From: Trifolium pratense
Taxonomy: Eukaryota; Streptophyta; Magnoliopsida; Fabales; Fabaceae
Direction of reading: 5' to 3'
Assembly (NCBI RefSeq): GCF_020283565.1
Contig: NC_060060.1
Coordinates: 62,171,257-62,235,256 of the forward strand
DNA length: 64,000 nt
Shown: one piece after another, positions 55,451 to 64,000 of the stretch
Layout: each line of letters opens with the position of its first letter
Position numbering within the stretch: the first letter of the stretch is position 1
Translations under genes and position numbers: made by a program
The notes under the pieces: model-generated
Databases searched by the model: none
Seen by the model: the letters and a program-made list of their open reading frames with translations, nothing else
What the model was told of the DNA's origin: nothing

Positions 55451-55644
55451 AGTGGTATCAATCGCCCTTAATTCAGGGGCTGGGAGAGAAGAAAGTTTGT
55501 TTGTTGAGTGACAGTTACAACTTACAACGGTTGCAACCATCGTAACTACCTTCGTTTTCGTTCAATTCTTGATAGCTCCGCCGTGCAAGATTAAAGATCG
55601 TGCCTTATCCCTCACGTTATCTTCTTCCTTCCATTGATTCAACA

Positions 55645-56356
55645 ATGGCTGATCATTCAGACTTTCTCAAACCATAAATTCTGAAATTTGATGGCTTCTA
55701 CGATCAAAGGAGTATTGGTCGTTGATTGAGAATGGAGTCACGGTGGCTCCACCTAATGCAACAGCAGCGCAAGTTCAGCAAGCCAATGCAAGCAAGATCA
55801 CAGATATAAAGGTAAAGAACTATTTGTTCCATTCAATTGATCGTGAGATTCTAGAGACAATTCTTTCGAAAGAAACCTCGAAAGAAATTTGGGATTCAAT
55901 GAGGTTGAAGTATAAGGGCTCAGACAAGGTGAAACATGCTCAATTTCAAGCTTCAAGAAGAGAATTTGAAGTTCTTGAAATGAGGGAAGATGAAACAATG
56001 GCTGAGTATTTTGCAAGAACCATGGGAATTGCAAACAAGGTGACCTCACAAGGTGAAAGAATGGAACAAGTGACCATAGTTGAAAAAATCTTGCGTTCAA
56101 TGACAGAGAAATTCAACTATGTCACCTGCTCCATAGAGGAGTACAATGATGTAACCAACCTTTCCATTGATGCACTTCAGAGCAGCCTAATTATTCATGA
56201 ACAAAAGATGAAAAGTAAGCATACAAGTCATGAAGAACAAGCTCTCAAGGTTGCTAATGGAGGCAGGGGCAGGGGAAGAAGTTCATCATCAAGGGGGCGT
56301 GGCAGAGGAAGAATCAACAAAGAAAGTGTTGAGTGCTATAAGTGTCACAAGCTAGG
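55645..56356 (+). pseudogene. gag: Copia gag of element E, broken
   Basis: The ATG at 55645 gives ten codons to a TAA. Sequence then resumes in another frame (about 55722) with the UBN2-type Copia gag body: YLFHSIDREILETIL, KEIWDSMRLKYKGSDKVKHAQ and so on. It ends in a glycine/arginine-rich segment and the start of a zinc knuckle, CYKCHKLG, cut by element D before its His. About 15-20 residues normally present after GFYD are missing, apparently lost between short repeats GATCA. The last 25 codons of the present frame (to 56435) lie in D's LTR. Confidence 0.85.
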
Positions 56357-56519
56357 TGATGACGGATCGTCACACTCTCTAATTCATGCTTATTTGAGGG
56401 ACATTAGACTCTTTTTAGAGGGTTTTAAGCAATAAAATCAAGAGAAATCAACTTAGAAGCAAGGTTACATGGAATACAAGAAAGCATGAAATTATGCAGA
56501 AAAATACAGTGTTGCACTA

Positions 56520-56846
56520 CGCTGGGGGCGTGGTCCATCACGCGCAGCGTGATGCTTATCACAGAGAGACCAAAAACCTGCTTTGATCACGCGCGGCGTG
56601 GGGACTGTCACGCGCGGCGTGAAACTCTGACCTGAGAAGATTGGCCACTGACTAGTGATCACGCGCGGCGTGATATCTATCACGCGCAGCGTAGTGTTAA
56701 TTTCAGCAACCACGCGCAGCGTGGTAGATCTCACGCGCAGCGTAGTGTTAATTTCAGCAACCACGCGCAGCGTGGTAGATCTCACGCGCAGCGTAGTGTT
56801 AATTTCAGCAACCACGCGCATCGTGGTAGATCTGACGCGCAGCGTG
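56520..56846 (+). repeat. Cluster of palindromic CACGCGCNGCGTG words with a 51-bp tandem unit
   Basis: About ten words of the form CACGCGC[AG]GCGTG, each nearly its own inverse complement. The segment containing GTAGTGTTAATTTCAGCAAC recurs at 51-bp spacing three times here and twice in the second LTR (60900-61174). Very GC-rich in an AT-rich setting. Confidence 0.88.
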
Positions 56847-56857
56847 GTTGCAATCAG

Positions 56858-56865
56858 TATATATA
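56858..56865 (+). promoter_or_regulatory. TATA box of the D LTR
   Basis: TATATATA about 12 bp after the last palindromic word. Same in the second LTR (about 61186). Confidence 0.6.
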
Positions 56866-57707
56866 GAAAAGTCAGTTTTCTGGATCTGGGTTCGAATTTT
56901 CTGCTACAGTACACTGATATTATGATTTTCTGAGCATTTCATCTATTGGATCCTGGATTTCATTGGATAGCTTCGAGCACATCAGCGGCATGGATTCTGA
57001 AGCCATGAAGTTGAAGCTAGGAGGCGAACGAAGCAACATGAGGAGCTAGACTTCTCGTGGAGGTAGGATCTAGGATAGCTTAGGATGTAGAGTAATCTAA
57101 TGTAATTCTGCTATATTGTATGATTTCACTCTTGTAATAGTGTTCGTTTAATGCAAATCTATACTTAATGCCTTACGATTCTTCATTAGCGTTGTAATGG
57201 ATCTAGATTTAAGTCACGTATGAGAATATTGGTTTAATTTCTGAACTGAATTGCATTAAGCACTTGAGTGTTTCCGGTCGAGAGATTGAAACATAGAGTG
57301 TAGCGAACGATCAACGCGTTTTCAAATACTTCGTTGTAGGTAGCTTTCATCCGAGAGATCGGAGGAGTATCGACAACGAATAGGGTGGATTTTGACAAGA
57401 GATTGCGATTCACCATCATGTTGATCCAGTTGCGAATACTTGAGTGAATTCATATTGTATGGTAGATTGCATGTGATTAAGCTATAGACTAGGTGATTCC
57501 GATGATTCTACCTCGCTTTTCCACTTATTGAATTAGCACGATTTTTCTTACCGTCAAATTACTCAACCAAACCCCCAATTTATGTGTATTCTTTGCATCA
57601 TGTTTATGAACACTATTAGACTCGTTTAATCACACAATCCCTGTGGATCGATATTTTTATTACTACGTGGTAATTCGTTCACTTGCGAAAATTATCCATC
57701 AAGTTTT

Positions 57708-57725
57708 TGGCGCCGTTGCCGGGGA
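57708..57725 (+). other. Primer-binding site of element D
   Basis: TGGCGCCGTTGCCGGGGA, six bases after the LTR end, as in element C. Second copy at 62036. Confidence 0.88.
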
Positions 57726-57835
57726 TTGTGATTGATTCGACAAGGCAATAGTGTTTATATTTTATGTGTTTTCTTTGATTTTTCTGTTTTTATATTTTTC
57801 TGTCGAGAGCGTTCTACTTGTTTGTTTCCTTGTGC

Positions 57836-57928
57836 ATGCGGAGGACAGGTCCATTCGAGCTGCAGTTTGATCCAGAAATTGAGAAGACAGCTCGTGTAAA
57901 TCGTAAAGCGGAAGGAAGGCATGTTTGA
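57836..57928 (+). CDS. Short leader ORF of element D (30 aa), gag N-terminus relic
   Basis: Reads MRRTGPFELQFDPEIEKTAR and ten more residues. The FDPEIE..AR..RKA pattern looks like the beginning of Athila-like gag. Its stop TGA (57926-57928) overlaps the ATG of the next frame (57921), so the gag start and the gag C-terminal part are now in different frames, consistent with an internal deletion. Second copy at 62164-62256. Family link is from memory of the consensus. Confidence 0.45.
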   Translation: MRRTGPFELQFDPEIEKTARVNRKAEGRHV

Positions 57929-59291
57929 ATCATACAATGAAGAGGCACTCTTAACTAGTTGCAAGTTCAATAATGTCTTTCTACAAATCATTATCAAACA
58001 ACTAGAAGCTCAATGTATGGTACAAGCAACCTCTCAAAATAATCCTCATTTCAACACCTACAATCTTGGAGTGAAGAATCACATGAATTGTTCTTATGGA
58101 GCTAATCCGAATCAAGCATTTCCTCAAGATCAACATTTTGAAGATCACCTTGAATCTTTTGAAGATACTCTTATCTTAGCCATGAAGATGACTCAAGGAA
58201 ATTTTGAGGTGATGAAGGCAAACCAAGAAGTGTCAAGCGAACGTCATGAAGCCTCCATCAAAAATCTCGAAAACCAAATGAGTCAATTAGCAATGCAAGT
58301 CTCTTCTCTACAAACTCAAAGTGGTTTTTGTGAAAACACCACGGATCCTCGTAATGAAAGTTGTAGTTCCATTAATTTGAGGAGTAGAGAAGTTTCATCA
58401 CAAAAAGTAGTGGAGAATCCTAAGAAGGATGAGAGTAAAAATGGTGTAGTTGAAAAGATGAGGGATGGTGTAGTTGAAAATAGAAGAGAAAATAAGAAAG
58501 AAGAAAAAAATAAGGAAGAAAAAGCTTATGAGGGTGAAGTTGAAAAGAGAGTGGAGAATGAGTCTAGTGCCAAGAAAGGCAAGAAACCTATTGTGAAGGA
58601 CCCCAAGTTTCAAGTTCCTTCACCATATGCTAGAATGCCTTATCCTAGGATGAAGAGGGTCAAGAACCAAGACCTTGAATTTTGTGGAGTGGTATCCGAA
58701 TGTTTCAAAGTGGAAGTGCTAGAGGAAGTGGTAAAAGATGGGAAAGAAGAAGAGTGGGATCATGAGATTGAAATTTTTCTTCAAAACTTGGATAACCCCC
58801 TAGAAGAGGAGAAAGAGCCAAAGGCAATAAAAAAGCCACCGGAATTGAAAGAACTTCCTCCTAAATGGAAGTATGTGTTTTTGGGCGGCGACTCTAGGAA
58901 ACCCATGATCATAAGTGATTTTCTCACTCCACTAGAAGAGAATGACTTGTTAAAAGAAGTGGAGAAAGTGCATGACGACCTAGGATGGGACTTGGATGGT
59001 GTGGTTCCTATCTATTGTTTGCACAAGGTGGCCAAAGAAGAAGAGTCCAATCCGGTTGTCAATCCTCAAAAGTCTTCCACTTCAACATTGAAAGCTTCGG
59101 TGAAGAAAGGCTCTAAGAAATCTCTATCACGGTCTAGTAAGAAGGAAAGAACTAATTTGAAGACCAAAGGGGAAGGTCTCAAGAGTGATTCGGGAAGTGT
59201 GAAATCATTACCTATGGATATTAATATTGCTCCTTTGAAGGAAGAGAACAAGAGGAGCCGGGTTGAATCAAAGTTGAAGTATCCTCCCTAA
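57921..59291 (+). CDS. Gag/pre-RT fusion protein of element D, first copy (456 aa)
   Basis: Not a complete gag. Residues about 35-150 follow the C-terminal part of Athila gag (NNPHFNTYNLGVKNH, then SIKNLENQMSQLAMQVSSLQ, then PRNESCSSINLRSREV). A lysine/glutamate-rich spacer (about 160-220) follows, then KDPKFQVPSPYARMPYPRMK. Residues about 290-365 follow the stretch that normally leads into Athila RT (PPELKELPPKWKYVFLGG, ISDFLTPLEEN, GWDLDGVVPIYCLHKV). The RT itself is missing and a basic tail replaces it. The protease active-site region is also absent. Likely a structural or RNA-binding product of a non-autonomous element. Confidence 0.75.
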   Translation: MFESYNEEALLTSCKFNNVFLQIIIKQLEAQCMVQATSQNNPHFNTYNLGVKNHMNCSYGANPNQAFPQDQHFEDHLESFEDTLILAMKMTQGNFEVMKANQEVSSERHEASIKNLENQMSQLAMQVSSLQTQSGFCENTTDPRNESCSSINLRSREVSSQKVVENPKKDESKNGVVEKMRDGVVENRRENKKEEKNKEEKAYEGEVEKRVENESSAKKGKKPIVKDPKFQVPSPYARMPYPRMKRVKNQDLEFCGVVSECFKVEVLEEVVKDGKEEEWDHEIEIFLQNLDNPLEEEKEPKAIKKPPELKELPPKWKYVFLGGDSRKPMIISDFLTPLEENDLLKEVEKVHDDLGWDLDGVVPIYCLHKVAKEEESNPVVNPQKSSTSTLKASVKKGSKKSLSRSSKKERTNLKTKGEGLKSDSGSVKSLPMDINIAPLKEENKRSRVESKLKYPP

Positions 59292-59294
59292 TTT

Positions 59295-59501
59295 ATGATG
59301 ATGAAGCGTCAAGCTAATGACGAGAAAGAAGCGCTTCATGGGAGGCAACCCATGAGTTTATGGTCCTTTCTTCCCTCTCCCTTTTATGCTACTGTTTGGA
59401 ATAATTGTTTGATGATCTCTTTGAATTTGCTGGATGAAGATACTTTTAACTCTGAATTTGAATCTTTTTATGTTCAATTGTGGAATTTCGTTTACCTTTA
59501 G
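59295..59501 (+). pseudogene. Short ORF after the gag-derived gene (Athila post-pol relic), first copy
   Basis: The segment QANDEKEALHGRQP corresponds to a phrase found at the end of Athila-like pol regions (ANDVK.ALLGRQP). Here it follows the preceding stop by three bases. This indicates that the whole enzyme part was deleted and the two borders joined. No function is assigned. Second copy at 63623-63829. Confidence 0.5.
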
Positions 59502-60735
59502 AGTTTGTTTCGATATCTTGACATGTTCCTTCTAGTTACTTGAGTATCAATTGCTTGATTGTTTCCGTGTGTGATGTGTGAAACCTGCAGTGCAATAGCT
59601 TGTTGCACTCATGTGATCAAGAGGCAAAGGAAGGGAACGCACACTTTTTGACCGGTTCTTTGATTCGACCCAACCGAGAGGTATTGAGCCAAACACTCCT
59701 TTTTCTTCTATGTGTGATATCCACTCATGTATTGTCTCTCGATTTTGCTTGTCGTCTTTTTATTTGATTGGTACTTTTGTAGCACACACGAGGCATGTTC
59801 CTTGGTCCCTTTGAGCCTTTCTATCCACCCTTACATCTAATTATCCTTTGCTTAACCAATTTGAGCTGAAAAAGAAAATGTTATTTTGCACAACCTTAAG
59901 AGTTTTTGAAAAAACAAGGAATGACTTTCTTGGAGGTTAGGCACCTAATTAGTGGTTGATGCGCAATGCTCATCACTAAGTTTGGGGTTGCTCGTTGGAA
60001 TTAGCAACCAATGAAGTTTGGGGTGAGGGTACTAGAGAACTTACAAAAAGTTTTTGGTTGAAAAAAAAAAAAAATTGAAATTTTTTTCAAAGATTCAAGG
60101 CTTTAGAGAAAGATATGTTGAAAAGAAATGGAAAAGTGAAAAAGAGATGATTGTGAAAAAAATAGAAAAGAAGTACAAAAAGAAGTGATAGCCTTGAATT
60201 CAAAAGAATTGCAAAACTTTGTTTGATGATTTAAAAAAGTTCTCTAGTCCACTTTAGTTCAGAAGAAAAGGGTTTTGGTGTATAAATTTTTCTTTGACTT
60301 TAGGGGGATCTAACTCCAAGTTTTTCTACCACTTATCCTAAAAAGTCACCATCCACCCTAACCAAGCCACGTTATAACCCTTAAAGACCTCTAATGTGTG
60401 TGCGCAAAGTGAACCGAATGAATTTCTAGACTACTTGCAAAATTATTGTTGACTTTCTTGATGTGTTGATTTGAGTGATTTACCATGATTGAAGAGTGTA
60501 TGTGAGGATTGTGATGAAATCATAGAGCATTGGTTGAAAAGTGTGAGTTACTTGAAAATGCCTTGCGGGAACTATTGTGCAATTGAGTGTTGCTTGCGAG
60601 TGGACCATTGATCATCAGGTAAGTCTCACGCATGTATGATTCGAGTAATCTAAGGAAAATGCCAAAGTCTTGACACAAAAGCTTGAGGTAAAAGTTGTTT
60701 CCTTGAGGACAAGGAAAGGTTTAAGTTTGGGGTTG
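59502..60735 (+). other. 3' non-coding region of element D with polypurine tract
   Basis: No gene. Contains several TAAGTTTGGGGT/TTTGGGGTG-like tracts (about 59980, 60020, 60725); the last adjoins the second LTR. An A-rich, AAGAAA-rich stretch spans 60060-60200. Confidence 0.7.
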
Positions 60736-62029
60736 TGATGACGGATCGTCACACTCTCTAATTCATGCTTATTTGAGGGACATTAGACTCTTTTTAGAGG
60801 GTTTTAAGTAATAAAATCAAGAGAAATCAACTTAGAAGCAAGGTTACATGGAATACAAGAAAGCATGAAATTATGCAGAAAAATACAGTGTTGCACTACG
60901 CTGGGGGCGTGGTCCATCACGCGCAGCGTGATGCTTATCACAGAGAGACCAAAAACCTGCTTTGATCACGCGCGGCGTGGGGACTGTCACGCGCGGCGTG
61001 AAACTCTGACCTGAGAAGATTGGCCACTGACTAGTGATCACGCGCGGCGTGATATCTATCACGCGCAGCGTAGTGTTAATTTCAGCAACCACGCGCAGCG
61101 TGGTAGATCTCACGCGCAGCGTAGTGTTAATTTCAGCAACCACGCGCATCGTGGTAGATCTGACGCGCAGCGTGGTTGCAATCAGTATATATAGAAAAGT
61201 CAGTTTTCTGGATCTGGGTTCGAATTTTCTGCTACAGTACACTGATATTATGATTTTCTGAGCATTTCATCTATTGGATCCTGGATTTCATTGGATAGCT
61301 TCGAGCACATCAGCGGCATGGATTCTGAAGCCATGAAGTTGAAGCTAGGAGGCGAACGAAGCAACATGAGGAGCTAGACTTCTCGTGGAGGTAGGATCTA
61401 GGATAGCTTAGGATGTAGAGTAATCTAATGTAATTCTGCTATATTGTATGATTTCACTCTTGTAATAGTGTTCGTTTAATGCAAATCTATACTTAATGCC
61501 TTACGATTCTTCATTAGCGTTGTAATGGATCTAGATTTAAGTCACGTATGAGAATATTGGTTTAATTTCTGAACTGAATTGCATTAAGCACTTGAGTGTT
61601 TCCGGTCGAGAGATTGAAACATAGAGTGTAGCGAACGATCAACGCGTTTTCAAATACTTCGTTGTAGGTAGCTTTCATCCGAGAGATCGGAGGAGTATCG
61701 ACAACGAATAGGGTGGATTTTGACAAGAGATTGCGATTCACCATCATGTTGATCCAGTTGCGAATACTTGAGTGAATTCATATTGTATGGTAGATTGCAT
61801 GTGATTAAGCTATAGACTAGGTGATTCCGATGATTCTACCTCGCTTTTCCACTTATTGAATTAGCACGATTTTTCTTACCGTCAAATTACTCAACCAAAC
61901 CCCCAATTTATGTGTATTCTTTGCATCATGTTTATGAACACTATTAGACTCGTTTAATCACACAATCCCTGTGGATCGATATTTTTATTACTACGTGGTA
62001 ATTCGTTCACTTGCGAAAATTATCCATCA
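60736..62029 (+). repeat. Second LTR of element D
   Basis: 1294 bp, one 51-bp unit shorter than the first LTR and otherwise differing by about one visible substitution (C/T near 56424 and 60803). Confidence 0.92.
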
Positions 62030-62248
62030 AGTTTTTGGCGCCGTTGCCGGGGATTGTGATTGATTCGACAAGGCAATAGTGTTTATATTTTATGTGTTTT
62101 CTTTGATTTTTCTGTTTTTATATTTTTCTGTCGAGAGCGTTCTACTTGTTTGTTTCCTTGTGCATGCGGAGGACAGGTCCATTCGAGCTGCAGTTTGATC
62201 CAGAAATTGAGAAGACAGCTCGTGTAAATCGTAAAGCGGAAGGAAGGC

Positions 62249-63619
62249 ATGTTTGAATCATACAATGAAGAGGCACTCTTAACTAGTTGCAAGTTCAATA
62301 ATGTCTTTCTACAAATCATTATCAAACAACTAGAAGCTCAATGTATGGTACAAGCAACCTCTCAAAATAATCCTCATTTCAACACCTACAATCTTGGAGT
62401 GAAGAATCACATGAATTGTTCTTATGGAGCTAATCCGAATCAAGCATTTCCTCAAGATCAACATTTTGAAGATCACCTTGAATCTTTTGAAGATACTCTT
62501 ATCTTAGCCATGAAGATGACTCAAGGAAATTTTGAGGTGATGAAGGCAAACCAAGAAGTGTCAAGCGAACGTCATGAAGCCTCCATCAAAAATCTCGAAA
62601 ACCAAATGAGTCAATTAGCAATGCAAGTCTCTTCTCTACAAACTCAAAGTGGTTTTTGTGAAAACACCACGGATCCTCGTAATGAAAGTTGTAGTTCCAT
62701 TAATTTGAGGAGTAGAGAAGTTTCATCACAAAAAGTAGTGGAGAATCCTAAGAAGGATGAGAGTAAAAATGGTGTAGTTGAAAAGATGAGGGATGGTGTA
62801 GTTGAAAATAGAAGAGAAAATAAGAAAGAAGAAAAAAATAAGGAAGAAAAAGCTTATGAGGGTGAAGTTGAAAAGAGAGTGGAGAATGAGTCTAGTGCCA
62901 AGAAAGGCAAGAAACCTATTGTGAAGGACCCCAAGTTTCAAGTTCCTTCACCATATGCTAGAATGCCTTATCCTAGGATGAAGAGGGTCAAGAACCAAGA
63001 CCTTGAATTTTGTGGAGTGGTATCCGAATGTTTCAAAGTGGAAGTGCTAGAGGAAGTGGTAAAAGATGGGAAAGAAGAAGAGTGGGATCATGAGATTGAA
63101 ATTTTTCTTCAAAACTTGGATAACCCCCTAGAAGAGGAGAAAGAGCCAAAGGCAATAAAAAAGCCACCGGAATTGAAAGAACTTCCTCCTAAATGGAAGT
63201 ATGTGTTTTTGGGCGGCGACTCTAGGAAACCCATGATCATAAGTGATTTTCTCACTCCACTAGAAGAGAATGACTTGTTAAAAGAAGTGGAGAAAGTGCA
63301 TGACGACCTAGGATGGGACTTGGATGGTGTGGTTCCTATCTATTGTTTGCACAAGGTGGCCAAAGAAGAAGAGTCCAATCCGGTTGTCAATCCTCAAAAG
63401 TCTTCCACTTCAACATTGAAAGCTTCGGTGAAGAAAGGCTCTAAGAAATCTCTATCACGGTCTAGTAAGAAGGAAAGAACTAATTTGAAGACCAAAGGGG
63501 AAGGTCTCAAGAGTGATTCGGGAAGTGTGAAATCATTACCTATGGATATTAATATTGCTCCTTTGAAGGAAGAGAACAAGAGGAGCCGGGTTGAATCAAA
63601 GTTGAAGTATCCTCCCTAA
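62249..63619 (+). CDS. Gag/pre-RT fusion protein of element D, second copy (456 aa)
   Basis: Same translation as the frame at 57921-59291 over its whole length, preceded by the same leader ORF and primer site. It lies in the second internal unit of the tandem, which runs off the window at 64000. Confidence 0.75.
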   Translation: MFESYNEEALLTSCKFNNVFLQIIIKQLEAQCMVQATSQNNPHFNTYNLGVKNHMNCSYGANPNQAFPQDQHFEDHLESFEDTLILAMKMTQGNFEVMKANQEVSSERHEASIKNLENQMSQLAMQVSSLQTQSGFCENTTDPRNESCSSINLRSREVSSQKVVENPKKDESKNGVVEKMRDGVVENRRENKKEEKNKEEKAYEGEVEKRVENESSAKKGKKPIVKDPKFQVPSPYARMPYPRMKRVKNQDLEFCGVVSECFKVEVLEEVVKDGKEEEWDHEIEIFLQNLDNPLEEEKEPKAIKKPPELKELPPKWKYVFLGGDSRKPMIISDFLTPLEENDLLKEVEKVHDDLGWDLDGVVPIYCLHKVAKEEESNPVVNPQKSSTSTLKASVKKGSKKSLSRSSKKERTNLKTKGEGLKSDSGSVKSLPMDINIAPLKEENKRSRVESKLKYPP

Positions 63620-64000
63620 TTTATGATGATGAAGCGTCAAGCTAATGACGAGAAAGAAGCGCTTCATGGGAGGCAACCCATGAGTTTATGGTCCTTTCTT
63701 CCCTCTCCCTTTTATGCTACTGTTTGGAATAATTGTTTGATGATCTCTTTGAATTTGCTGGATGAAGATACTTTTAACTCTGAATTTGAATCTTTTTATG
63801 TTCAATTGTGGAATTTCGTTTACCTTTAGAGTTTGTTTCGATATCTTGACATGTTCCTTCTAGTTACTTGAGTATCAATTGCTTGATTGTTTCCGTGTGT
63901 GATGTGTGAAACCTGCAGTGCAATAGCTTGTTGCACTCATGTGATCAAGAGGCAAAGGAAGGGAACGCACACTTTTTGACCGGTTCTTTGATTCGACCCA

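Larger units (their letters stand above)
55314..56356 (+). mobile_element. Element E: Copia remnant with a short LTR, cut by element D
   Basis: Begins with a 137-bp LTR (55314-55450, TGTTAGGTATTGGGCC to GACATAACA) containing a TATA-like CTATATAAG at about 55393. A primer site TGGTATCAAT (55453-55462) and a gag remnant follow. Element D interrupts it at 56357. Its pol and 3' LTR, if present, lie beyond this window. Very short LTRs fit small Copia lineages. Confidence 0.8.
56357..57701 (+). repeat. First LTR of element D
   Basis: 1345 bp, TGATGACGG...CCATCA. Contains the palindromic repeat cluster 56520-56846, with three copies of a 51-bp unit, directly followed by a TATA box at 56858-56865. 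Confidence 0.92.
56357..64000 (+). mobile_element. Element D: non-autonomous Athila-like element in tandem form (LTR-internal-LTR-internal)
   Basis: Starts TGATGACGGATCGTCAC after CTAGG, in the gag of E. Order: LTR 56357-57701, internal 57702-60735, LTR 60736-62029, internal 62030 to beyond the window. The two internal parts look identical as far as both are visible. Each has an Athila/Tat primer site, one 456-codon gag-derived frame, a short downstream frame, a long non-coding region and a polypurine tract TAAGTTTGGGGTTG. No RT, integrase or protease core exists. The right border and target duplication lie outside the window. Confidence 0.9.

Noticed and set aside
56520..56846. CRISPR-like array (short palindromic repeats)
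   Set aside because: Spacing is irregular, the spacers are themselves repeats, and the context is a plant LTR. CRISPR does not apply.
56492..56933. Frames of 92-140 codons over the CACGCGC repeat cluster of D (again at 60871-61261)
   Set aside because: Repeats of TLRV/RSVV-type peptides caused by the 51-bp unit, which is a multiple of three. The frame length changes with unit number.

Overview
This is a repeat-dense stretch of plant nuclear DNA. It consists almost entirely of nested LTR retrotransposons, plus one broken host gene. The families present (Sirevirus-type Copia elements with an extra 3' gene, Tekay-type chromoviruses, Athila/Tat-like non-autonomous elements) and the AT-rich flanks suit a large-genome legume, probably of the clover/medic/pea group. 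The genus cannot be fixed from sequence alone, so that assignment is inference.

Layout. 1-2498: old sequence with a LINE reverse-transcriptase scrap (minus strand, 436-726) and probably a decayed LTR. 2499-39792: one Sirevirus-like Copia element (A), bounded by a perfect 5-bp target duplication TATCT and swollen to 37 kb by insertions. Inside A's pol gene lies element C (6246-22132, duplication CCTAT), a non-autonomous Athila-like element whose two ends are inverted duplications. Inside C's only gene lies element B (8413-20621, duplication CACAA), a very young copy of the same family as A. Between A's pol and its 3' gene lies element G (25294-30389, minus strand, duplication CCGAG), which carries gag only. 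In A's 3' LTR lies a CACTA transposon (35119-39469, duplication TTG) carrying fragments of a reticulon gene and the proteasome gene RPN9.

39798-55162: flank, then a pectinesterase pseudogene (PMEI plus pectinesterase domains) whose first exon is split by an apparently intact Tekay chromovirus F (44071-52958, duplication TTACC). A fold-back element with tRNA-like boxes (54141-54462) sits in a later exon. 55314-56356: a Copia remnant (E) with a 137-bp LTR and broken gag. It is interrupted by D (56357 to the window end), a non-autonomous Athila-like element arranged LTR-internal-LTR-internal.

Functionally, A and B encode gag, pol (protease, integrase, reverse transcriptase, RNase H) and a large 3' protein. 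A small antisense gene is conserved between the two copies. F encodes all functions needed for Ty3 transposition. G shares F's primer-binding and polypurine signals almost exactly and probably depends on Tekay enzymes. C and D lack pol and presumably depend on Athila/Tat helpers. Nesting and LTR similarity give a relative order: flank relic, then A, then C and G, with B among the youngest; D and F are also young.
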